The notes beneath the pieces were generated by a model. It saw only the letters and a program-made list of their open reading frames with translations, had not been told where the DNA came from and did no database searches. The position numbers were made by a program, and so were the translations under genes. A DNA stretch of 64,000 nucleotides, from the NCBI GenBank assembly GCA_913051545.1, contig CAJXCD010000002.1:62001-126000 (forward strand), in the 5' to 3' direction. Positions 52,920 to 60,460 of the stretch are shown one piece after another; positions within the stretch are counted from its first letter, which is position 1; every line of letters begins with the position of its first letter. The DNA is from an uncultured Chloroflexota bacterium (GTDB lineage: Bacteria > Chloroflexota > Dehalococcoidia > Lucifugimonadales > CAJXCD01).

Positions 52920-54512
52920 ATGAATAGGGCTGAGAAGGCCCTTGCAGATATAGACAATACTGATTTAATAAGACGTATTTGGTGTAAAGATCATACCGTA
53001 TGGAGTCCTGATGACAGTGAGATTTCTAGTTCATTAGGATGGTTGGATGTCGATTCTCAAATAGATGGATTAGTTCAGTATCTTAAAAAACTCGAGAGTT
53101 TTATCCAGTCTTCCGATGTTAGGCATGTAGTTCTATTGGGCATGGGTGGTAGTAGTTTGGGACCAAGGGTACTGAGAGACTTGTTGGGTACAAACCTAGG
53201 GTGTACTGATCTCATAGTTTTAGATTCCATACTCCCAGGCGTTGTTAAGTCTGTGACAGACGTAATAGATGTTTCAAAGACAATATTTATTGTTTCTTCT
53301 AAGTCTGGTGCCACGGCAGAAACGAATGCTTTATACAAGTATTTTAGATCTATTGTTGTAGATATACTCGGTGAAAAATCGTTAGGGCAAAGATTCTTTG
53401 CAATAACTAATAAAGATACAGAACTTGAAACAATTAGTAGAAGGGATCTTTTCCGAGACATATTCTTAGCACCTTCAGATGTGGGTGGCAGATATTCTGT
53501 TTTGACCTATTTTGGAATGGTTCCTGCCACGTTTATCGGAGTCGATGTGGCTGTGTTTTTAGGTCGTGCAGCTGTTATGCAAAGATCTTGTGGACCTGAA
53601 ATACCTCTTAGAGAAAATCCCGGTGCTGTCTTAGGCGCTCTACTAGGATCAATGGCGTTGGAAGGGCGTAACAAGTTAACTTTGGTTACATCTCGTTCAC
53701 TTGATAGTTTTGGTATGTGGGTGGAACAGTTAATATCTGAAAGTACTTGTAAGGACGGAAAGGGAATAGTACCTATTACAGGAGAGCCTTTCGTATCTGT
53801 TGATTGTTACGGCACGGATCGAGTTTTTGTTTACATCCGTTACGATGATGATGAAAATGATGAAAATGATTCAAAAATGGCTAAAATCGAAACATCTGGA
53901 CATCCGGTAATACGATTAAATTTGTCTGATGCCTATGATCTTGGGGCAGAGTTTTACAGGTGGCAATTTGCGACGTCTGTTATAGGAGCTTTATTAGGAA
54001 TCAATCCGTTTTCTCAACCTGATGTCGAATTATCAAAAGATAGGGCTAATGTAGCGCTCATACATAATTTCAAATATGGCATGCCTATTGATTTCAAATC
54101 GTCCCAATCTTTTAAAATGATTTTGAACAAATCGAGGCCAAACGATTATTTCGCCATAATGGTTTTTTGTGAAGTTACAGATAAGATCAAGATTTTGGTT
54201 CAAAAGTTAAGACAGCGGTTATTAGAAAAATATGGTTTACCTACAACAGTTGGATACGCACCTAGATTTTTACACTCTACAGGCCAGATGCATAAAGGAG
54301 GTCCGAATTCGGGTTTATTCCTGCAGTTAATTGCGGATAGATCCGAAGATATAGCTATTCCAGATGAGCCTTATACATTTGGGACTTTAACCGATTCACA
54401 GGCGATAGGAGATTTGGGTGCACTTTCAGATCTCGGTAGGAGAGTAGCAACTGTTCGTCTTGGTCTTGACCCAGAAAATCAGGTGCTTAAACTTATAAAA
54501 GACATTGGCTGA
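52920..54512 (+). CDS. pgi: Glucose-6-phosphate isomerase
   Basis: 530 residues. Interconverts glucose 6-phosphate and fructose 6-phosphate. VVLLGMGGSSLGPRVLRDL, the sugar-phosphate loop SSKSGATAETNALYKYF, and HSTGQMHKGGPNSG near the end mark this Pgi branch, which is commonly paired with transaldolase. A Asp/Glu/Asn-rich insertion coded by tandem GATGAAAAT units lies near residue 313. Confidence 0.92.
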   Translation: MNRAEKALADIDNTDLIRRIWCKDHTVWSPDDSEISSSLGWLDVDSQIDGLVQYLKKLESFIQSSDVRHVVLLGMGGSSLGPRVLRDLLGTNLGCTDLIVLDSILPGVVKSVTDVIDVSKTIFIVSSKSGATAETNALYKYFRSIVVDILGEKSLGQRFFAITNKDTELETISRRDLFRDIFLAPSDVGGRYSVLTYFGMVPATFIGVDVAVFLGRAAVMQRSCGPEIPLRENPGAVLGALLGSMALEGRNKLTLVTSRSLDSFGMWVEQLISESTCKDGKGIVPITGEPFVSVDCYGTDRVFVYIRYDDDENDENDSKMAKIETSGHPVIRLNLSDAYDLGAEFYRWQFATSVIGALLGINPFSQPDVELSKDRANVALIHNFKYGMPIDFKSSQSFKMILNKSRPNDYFAIMVFCEVTDKIKILVQKLRQRLLEKYGLPTTVGYAPRFLHSTGQMHKGGPNSGLFLQLIADRSEDIAIPDEPYTFGTLTDSQAIGDLGALSDLGRRVATVRLGLDPENQVLKLIKDIG

Positions 54513-54645
54513 CTAAAACATCGTTGCGACACATATTACATGGTTATTTGATTTATGTGTTTGACAGTATGTAGTGTCCTAACTATACTGAGGTTCTCTC
54601 GCCCTAGTTGAATTTTACACTTGTCACGTAGAACTGAGGTGTCAT

Positions 54646-55110
54646 GTGCTATCACCGTATATGAAATCAATTCGTCTGTATTCTGTAGTATTCGCACTAG
54701 CCCTCACTTCTTTTGTTGTAGCTTGTGGTTCAAGTGGAGGAGAACCAACTGCAGAACCCGAGGCTTGGGAAGCACCTCTTGCTATGGCTGATTCTGGTTA
54801 TCAGGATGTCACTGATAGTATGAAGAGGGGAACGACTAATAGCGGCGATAAGAACGTTACTATAGATGGTTTAGCTCATAAAAATCTGGACATTTTAACT
54901 GGTACAGTAGTCAAGTGGGAAAACAAAGATGATGTTGCACACACAACAACTTCCGGGTCTTCTGGTGAACCAGACGGATCTTGGGATAGCGGTGATATAG
55001 GACCTGGGGCAGAGTACACATTCAAATTCGATGAAGTTGGAGTGTACGATTACTTTTGCAAAATACATTCTGAGATGACAGGTACTATAACTGTTAGGGC
55101 AATCGAATAG
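54646..55110 (+). CDS. Cupredoxin-type copper lipoprotein (plastocyanin-like) 1
   Basis: About 154 residues from GTG 54646, or 149 from ATG 54661. A signal with lipobox TSFVVAC puts it on the outer face of the membrane. The C-terminal half is a cupredoxin: His in DVAHTTTSGS and the Cys-His-Met set in YDYFCKIHSEM bind a type 1 copper. It probably shuttles electrons at the membrane, as plastocyanin or auracyanin do in other Chloroflexota. A clear paralogue follows 40 bases later. Confidence 0.87.
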   Translation: MLSPYMKSIRLYSVVFALALTSFVVACGSSGGEPTAEPEAWEAPLAMADSGYQDVTDSMKRGTTNSGDKNVTIDGLAHKNLDILTGTVVKWENKDDVAHTTTSGSSGEPDGSWDSGDIGPGAEYTFKFDEVGVYDYFCKIHSEMTGTITVRAIE

Positions 55111-55150
55111 TTTTCAGGTACTTTTTCAGTGTGGTTAATAATTACACCAT

Positions 55151-55591
55151 ATGCATAGAAATATTCACATATTTATTGCTCTTGCTTTAGTTGGGTTCGC
55201 TTGTGGTGGCTCGGGTAGTGAAAAGTCGACCGTCGAGCCAGAAGCATGGGAGCCTAGTGAGGGTGTGCTTGCAGCTGAGTATGCCTCTGTTCCTTCCTAT
55301 GGTGTGGCTGGACAAAAAAAGGGTGGTGACAGGAGCGTATCCATAGATGTCTTAAATCACCAGGATTTGACAGTTTTAGTTGGTGCAGTAATAAATTGGG
55401 AAAATGAAGACACTGTTTCGCATACGGTGACATCTGGTATACCAGGTAACGATGACGGAGTTTTTGATTCTGGAGAAATTGCCTCAGGAGATAGCTTTGA
55501 GTTTAGCTTTTCAGAACCAGGCGAATACTCGTACTATTGTGATATTCACCCTGAGATGACGGCTACTATAACCGTTACATTAGCAGAATAA
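55151..55591 (+). CDS. Cupredoxin-type copper lipoprotein (plastocyanin-like) 2
   Basis: 146 residues. Lipobox ALVGFAC, then a linker, then cupredoxin ligands in TVSHTVTSG and YSYYCDIHPEM. It shares the EPEAWE linker, the DGxFDSGxI segment and overall layout with the upstream gene, so the two arose by tandem duplication and have since diverged. The downstream gap (55592-55819) shows a small GCAC-GAAA-GTGC hairpin but no gene. Confidence 0.87.
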   Translation: MHRNIHIFIALALVGFACGGSGSEKSTVEPEAWEPSEGVLAAEYASVPSYGVAGQKKGGDRSVSIDVLNHQDLTVLVGAVINWENEDTVSHTVTSGIPGNDDGVFDSGEIASGDSFEFSFSEPGEYSYYCDIHPEMTATITVTLAE

Positions 55592-55819
55592 TTTGTCTGG
55601 TTGTGTCTTGTCGAGCTCGTGGAATAAACCCTTGATGAAGATGTAAATCTTTAAATTGATCTGGTCTGTTAGATATGATACGAAGCATACTGTTTTTGGA
55701 TTAATGCCTAATATATATAAGGTTGTTTATACATAAAGCTATTGCACGAAAGTGCCTTTCTGACTATATAAAGGTATAAATATTATTCGGTGCTGAAAAT
55801 TTATAGGGAGAAGAATCTA

Positions 55820-56866
55820 GTGCCAAAAATACAAGCAACTGAATTGCACAAAATTGTTAGTGAATTGTTATCGGCCGCTGGTGCTGATGAAAGAAACTCG
55901 GATCGTGTAGCCGAAGCCTTGGTTTCGTCGAATTTGTGTGGCGTAGATACCCATGGTGTATTTCACGTTCCACGCTACATTAATGAGATTAAAGAAGGTA
56001 CCCTTATTCCAACAGCTTGGCCCGAGTTAGATACCGAAACTCCTACATCTGCACTGGTAAAGGGTAACTGGACCTTTGGTCATGTTGTTGCAAAATACAG
56101 TATGGAAATAGCTATCGAAAAGGCCTGTGGGCAGGGTATTTCAGTGGTTAGTTTTGTGAGGTCTAATCACATTGGAAGGTTAGGGGAATACGCCGAAATG
56201 GCTGCCGATGCAGGAATGATATCTCAGATATGGGCATCAGGTTATGGAGTTGGTATGCCTGCAGCTGTGCCTTTTGGAGGCAGGGAACCATTTTTGCATT
56301 CAAATCCTATTGCTATAGGTATTCCAGGTGGTGATGAGCCAGCTATGATTCTTGATTTCGCGACTACTAACATAGCTAATTCAAAGGTTAAAATCGCTCA
56401 GAATAGAGGACAGGAGGTTCCTCCAAATTCCCTAACTGATGAGGAAGGAAATCCAACAACAGATCCAAGTGGTTATCCAGATGTAGGAGGATTGATGCCT
56501 TTTGGCGCGCACAAAGGCTACTCAATTATGTTGGCAAATGAGTTTCTGGGAAGAGTATTGTCTGGTGCGGACGGTTTTGTTGAGGAAGGCAGGGGAGGGG
56601 CCGTTATGAGAAATCAAGGGGTGACGATGCTGGTTATGAAATCTGATCTATTTCAAGCAGTTAGTGAATTTGGAAAAAGTTCAGACACTTTACAGAGAGG
56701 AATTAGAGGAGTAGCCCCAAGAAAAGGATTCGAATCGGTAATGGTACCGGGGGATCTGGAAAATAAGGCGCGTTCAGTTAGAAGTATTGATGGAATTCCA
56801 TTACCTGAAGATCACTGGGACGCTCTAATCGATTTAGGTAATGAGCTAGGAGTTAATATCATATAA
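55820..56866 (+). CDS. Ldh2-family malate/L-lactate (2-keto acid) dehydrogenase
   Basis: 348 residues from GTG 55820, which has GGGAGAAG six bases upstream; the frame is open from 55790. This NAD(P)H-dependent family (YlbC, ComC, DpkA) has its own fold distinct from classical LDH/MDH. VDTHGVFHVPRYINEIKEG, FVRSNHIGRLGEYAE and FGAHKGYSIMLANEFL are typical. Substrates range over malate, lactate, sulfolactate and ureidoglycolate; nothing nearby settles it. Confidence 0.88.
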   Translation: MPKIQATELHKIVSELLSAAGADERNSDRVAEALVSSNLCGVDTHGVFHVPRYINEIKEGTLIPTAWPELDTETPTSALVKGNWTFGHVVAKYSMEIAIEKACGQGISVVSFVRSNHIGRLGEYAEMAADAGMISQIWASGYGVGMPAAVPFGGREPFLHSNPIAIGIPGGDEPAMILDFATTNIANSKVKIAQNRGQEVPPNSLTDEEGNPTTDPSGYPDVGGLMPFGAHKGYSIMLANEFLGRVLSGADGFVEEGRGGAVMRNQGVTMLVMKSDLFQAVSEFGKSSDTLQRGIRGVAPRKGFESVMVPGDLENKARSVRSIDGIPLPEDHWDALIDLGNELGVNII

Positions 56867-56953
56867 TTACCATTGAATAGGTGGTAGTTGTACAATTAAG
56901 TCATGGCTATGTTTCTATGTGTAAAGTAACATCTCATTTCAGGAGTAAATGTA

Positions 56954-57274
56954 ATGCCAAAGTATTTGATAAAAGCTTCCTACTCACAAGAGGGAGTTAA
57001 GGGACTTTTAAAAGACGGTGGAACTTCAAGGCAAAAAGCGATCGAAGGTTTAGCAGAAAGTCAGGGCGCCAAGATAGAGTCATTCTACTATGCGTTCGGT
57101 GAGGCAGATATATACTGCATTATCGATGTTCCGGATGAGGCTACAATGACGGCCATATCCCTGACCGTTGCTGCAAGTGGTGCGGTCAGTCTTAGCACGA
57201 CGGTTCTTATTGACCCAGAAACTATAGATGCTGCTACGGAGAAGACGGTTAGTTACATTCCACCCGGTCGGTAA
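56954..57274 (+). CDS. GYD-domain protein
   Basis: 106 residues, a dimeric ferredoxin-like alpha/beta barrel by family. The GEADIYCIIDVPDEATMTAIS segment matches the GYD pattern (GxYD replaced by ADIY). Function unknown in general. Complete and without signal peptide; tRNA-Thr lies just downstream. Confidence 0.85.
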   Translation: MPKYLIKASYSQEGVKGLLKDGGTSRQKAIEGLAESQGAKIESFYYAFGEADIYCIIDVPDEATMTAISLTVAASGAVSLSTTVLIDPETIDAATEKTVSYIPPGR

Positions 57275-57311
57275 ACAGGTATTTTTAAATAGTAGTCCTG
57301 TACAGATGTTC

Positions 57312-57386
57312 GCCAACGTAGCTCAGAGGCAGAGCAGCTGTTTCGTAAACAGCAGGCCGTGGGTTCGATTCCCACCGTTGGCTCCA
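57312..57386 (+). tRNA. tRNA-Thr (anticodon CGT)
   Basis: Cloverleaf seen by pairing: acceptor GCCAACG with CGTTGGC, D-stem GCTC/GAGC, anticodon stem GCTGT/ACAGC with loop TTCGTAA (anticodon CGT, reads ACG), T-arm GTGGG-TTCGATT-CCCAC, then discriminator T and an encoded CCA. Confidence 0.97.
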
Positions 57387-57392
57387 TCCTCA

Positions 57393-58145
57393 CTATAAGA
57401 TTATGTATTGGTGATACAGTTTTTCTTCATCTACTTCGACTATTCGAATGCCAGATGGGTCTTCGCCAATAGGAAATGTGATTGGTCCGGAAGTGATTAG
57501 TTCCGTATTTTTGTAAGAGATTACGTTGTTGGCGTGCCAGTGCCCTGTAAAAACTGCTTTCACATCGAACTTGGAAATTAAGTTTAGGATTAATGATCTT
57601 TGACTTATCGGTAAGACCATATGGCCGTCGTCCTCATTTGGGTCAGTTCCAAACAGTGGATGATGCATAAATACAAATTGATACTTCGAGTTGAATTTCT
57701 TGCCAACTTGCAATTGGTTTTCCAGAAATTGTGTTTGTATCACGTTTTCACCTGGGACTTTAGACCAGTCAGACAGTACGCAACTATTCAGCATTATGAA
57801 ATGACAATCTTTATGGAAAAAGCTGTAATAATCTGCGCCAAACCTCTCCCTGTATCGCTCTATATCTATTTTTTCGGGAGTGTTGGTTAAATCTGAATTT
57901 CCAGGAGTAAAATAGTAAGGACAATTTAGCGTGGCATACAACTCTTTAATAATATCAACGTGTTTTTGTTCTAGCCTGTCTTGAACTAAATCTCCAGTGG
58001 TTATAACAAAATCCGGCTTAATTTCGTTGGTTATTGAGATAGCTTTTGATAAGTTCTCAATTTCATATTCTACCCCTTCGGTTTCAGGGTGTCGGGATGC
58101 ATAAAATCCTAATTGTGGATCTGAGATCTGAACAAATTTAAACAT
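57393..58145 (-). CDS. Calcineurin-like metallophosphoesterase (cAMP phosphodiesterase-like)
   Basis: 250 residues. Metal-site motifs in order: SDPQLGF (usually SDxH), TTGDLVQDR, PGNSD (usually GNHD), FMHHPLF and FTGHWHAN. Replacement of His by Gln and Ser in the first and third motifs departs from the standard dinuclear site while the C-terminal histidines remain. Closest in layout to CpdA/YkuE-type phosphodiesterases. Convergent with tRNA-Thr. Confidence 0.82.
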   Translation of the reverse strand: MFKFVQISDPQLGFYASRHPETEGVEYEIENLSKAISITNEIKPDFVITTGDLVQDRLEQKHVDIIKELYATLNCPYYFTPGNSDLTNTPEKIDIERYRERFGADYYSFFHKDCHFIMLNSCVLSDWSKVPGENVIQTQFLENQLQVGKKFNSKYQFVFMHHPLFGTDPNEDDGHMVLPISQRSLILNLISKFDVKAVFTGHWHANNVISYKNTELITSGPITFPIGEDPSGIRIVEVDEEKLYHQYIIL

Positions 58146-58170
58146 GCTATTTCTCCGCTCAGTAACGGTG

Positions 58171-58764
58171 TTAGATATTTTCGTCTTGATGAGAATGCTG
58201 ACGAAGCATAATTGCTGTTACAAATACCCATATCATTGTACAGACAAATATTATGCGCTGTATTAGTCCCATATAGTGGGGCCAAGTCTCTAATTGAAAT
58301 GGAATTACAAGTGTAATTGCCAGAAGTGTTAATAACAAAGACAGTCGTCTCCACATACGCCATCTTTCGTTATGTCTGAATATCCATATACAACACATTA
58401 TCAGTACGATTATCGTTGAGAAGCTTAGTCTTGCAATAAAGCCATGAAATTCGTCCTTTGTGAAATTTCCTAATATGATTGTGTAGTCCCCATCCTCAAA
58501 AATAGCAGCGAGTATACCTGTCAAACTGTAAATTAAAACAAGTGTCCAAAGTAGAATACCCTGCCATATTAACTTGGTACTAGAATATAGAAGTGGGCCC
58601 AGAGGTAATATAAGAAAGGCATATCCAATAACTGCTAGTTGGAATACCCATGGGTGTGACACATCTGGTCCAGACAGCCTACTCATTGTATCCGATAAAG
58701 AATTGTATTCTGAAGCCATTAGAGTAGATGCTATTGATACAGCGATGAAAAAGAGGGGGCGCAC
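58171..58764 (-). CDS. DUF998-like membrane protein
   Basis: 197 residues with about six membrane helices. The early YNSLSDTMSRLSGPDVSHPW resembles the DUF998 motif (SxTISELG), and the later helices fit. No enzymatic function is known to me. It lies 25 bases upstream of the phosphoesterase start on the same strand. The 58765-58941 gap holds nothing I can identify. Confidence 0.7.
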   Translation of the reverse strand: MRPLFFIAVSIASTLMASEYNSLSDTMSRLSGPDVSHPWVFQLAVIGYAFLILPLGPLLYSSTKLIWQGILLWTLVLIYSLTGILAAIFEDGDYTIILGNFTKDEFHGFIARLSFSTIIVLIMCCIWIFRHNERWRMWRRLSLLLTLLAITLVIPFQLETWPHYMGLIQRIIFVCTMIWVFVTAIMLRQHSHQDENI

Positions 58765-58941
58765 ATATCACTAGAATTGCCATATATGAACTATTCATCA
58801 ATTTTCTCATACCGTAAGTATATCGATGTGAGTCAAGGAAACAAGTTGAGATTAACGGAGATATATTGATACGTTAGAAAGTATTGAAGTCTGCATAAAG
58901 TAGGATCATGTTGGACTCAGATTAGCATAAAAGACACGATT

Positions 58942-59451
58942 TCAATCGAAAATCTGACCAAATCTTTCAGAGTGAGCTATTTCTGAGAGGGATTTTCGCC
59001 TCTTAATTCCCTTGGTGCGGATTTGAGTTGGATATCCAAATGGCACTACGGCAATAACATCTAAATCTTCAGGAATGCTGAGGTGAGCTGCTACTTCTGT
59101 CATACCTACCCAACCGGTCCAGTTTGATCCCACGCCCTCCGACCAGGCTGTTAGCACCATGGACTGGATTGCCCTACTGGCATCTGATACTCCAAAAGGG
59201 GAAGAGCGTTCTACAGCTACAACGACAGCGAACGCTGCCTGTGCGTTGTAAGGACCAGAAGAGACAATCTTGCCAAGATCTTTAAGGGTTTCTCGGTTCT
59301 GTACGACAATAAACTGCCACGGTTGACGGTTCATACTACTCGCGGTTAGTCGTGCAGATTCTACGATTCTATGGACGATTTCGTCGGATACAGGGTCTTC
59401 TCGAAATTCTCGCACTGCGAGTACAGTGCTAACTGCATCATATACTTCCAT
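58942..59451 (-). CDS. Nitroreductase-family FMN oxidoreductase
   Basis: 169 residues. The early REFREDPVSDEIVHRIVESA and SSMNRQPWQFIVVQN bind FMN, with the typical AIQSMVLTAWSEGVGSNWTG mid-segment and VVPFGYPTQ near the end. NAD(P)H-dependent reductase of nitro groups, quinones or flavins; substrate not decidable. Single gene; a run of C at 59460-59466 lies immediately upstream. Confidence 0.9.
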   Translation of the reverse strand: MEVYDAVSTVLAVREFREDPVSDEIVHRIVESARLTASSMNRQPWQFIVVQNRETLKDLGKIVSSGPYNAQAAFAVVVAVERSSPFGVSDASRAIQSMVLTAWSEGVGSNWTGWVGMTEVAAHLSIPEDLDVIAVVPFGYPTQIRTKGIKRRKSLSEIAHSERFGQIFD

Positions 59452-59506
59452 TACTTACCCCCCCCTGGTTTTTTCAAAAATAAGGTAGTAAGCACTATCT
59501 CAGAAT

Positions 59507-60331
59507 TCAATCCCAACGATTGGGACTAATTCCTGGTGCAACTTTTGCCATATTTGGTGGCCTACTACCATTGTGGAAATCCCCGTATTTAGTGTTAGGG
59601 TCGCCAAATAATTCTCTGACTTTCTTAGGAAGTTTTGAAAGTTCGTCAGGATCCCACGGTTCAACATGCTCTGTGGGGGCACACCATCCAGGGCGATACA
59701 TGTATGCAATCATCTCTCGTATTTTATCGCTTTTGTTTGGATAGTTACCATGAAAAACCTTATTAGTAATTATGATTGCTGATCCTGCTTTAGGCATAAC
59801 CATTACCTCATCTGGGTGTTCGAGGTATCTTTTGTATGGATTACCATCAGTGTGCAAGCTTAAATTTGACCTTGGTAAAACCCTGAAAGGCGAAATTTCA
59901 GGCGTTGTATCTATAAGGTAAAAAAGTACCCTAACAGCGCTATGTGGTGAAAGTTCGTTTCCAATGTCAGTGTGCAGTACCATACCTGGGTGTCCCGGTT
60001 GGGTTCTTGCATACGATCCAGACATGCATATAATGTCTTCTCCTAATAAAGATTTCAGTAAGCTTATTATGGTCGGATGTGCTGCTATTTCCGCAACATC
60101 TCCTCCCTGGAACATTATATTTGATAAGCCTCTCTGATTTTCTGAGTATGGTGAACTTTGAGTAGGTAGGTTTGAAACCTGTTTTTTTATATTTGATACC
60201 TGGGTTTTAGACAGTACGTCTGGGATTAGTACGTATCCTTCGACTTCTATCTGACGAATACGTTCTCCTTGGCTAAGCTTGGACCAATCTCGATTCTCGA
60301 TGCGCGGTACTACGGTGGGAAGTTCAAGCAT
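59507..60331 (-). CDS. Phytanoyl-CoA dioxygenase (PhyH)-family oxygenase
   Basis: 274 residues. Fe(II)/2-oxoglutarate oxygenase: His120 and Asp122 in GMVLHTDIGNE, distal His194 in KVFHGNYPNKSD, and the Arg in IREMIAYMYRPG. Only distantly like the PhyH gene at 22558-23403. The substrate is unknown. Shares its strand with the transketolase-like gene 129 bases upstream. Confidence 0.87.
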   Translation of the reverse strand: MLELPTVVPRIENRDWSKLSQGERIRQIEVEGYVLIPDVLSKTQVSNIKKQVSNLPTQSSPYSENQRGLSNIMFQGGDVAEIAAHPTIISLLKSLLGEDIICMSGSYARTQPGHPGMVLHTDIGNELSPHSAVRVLFYLIDTTPEISPFRVLPRSNLSLHTDGNPYKRYLEHPDEVMVMPKAGSAIIITNKVFHGNYPNKSDKIREMIAYMYRPGWCAPTEHVEPWDPDELSKLPKKVRELFGDPNTKYGDFHNGSRPPNMAKVAPGISPNRWD

Positions 60332-60460
60332 TACATATGCCCTTTCTTTTCGCAGAATTCAGTGGCCAAAATTAGACACTTAAAGAAAACCCTAAGGCTG
60401 TTCTTTAGGCCATTACATCTCGTTGCCGATTGCTATGAAGTCTTTCTAAATTAGATGTTC

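Noticed and set aside
60364-60413. Paired TGGCC/GGCCA and TAAAGAA/TTCTTTA segments between the transketolase-like and PhyH genes
   Set aside because: Interrupted by a 13-base bulge and without a T-run; not convincing as a terminator.
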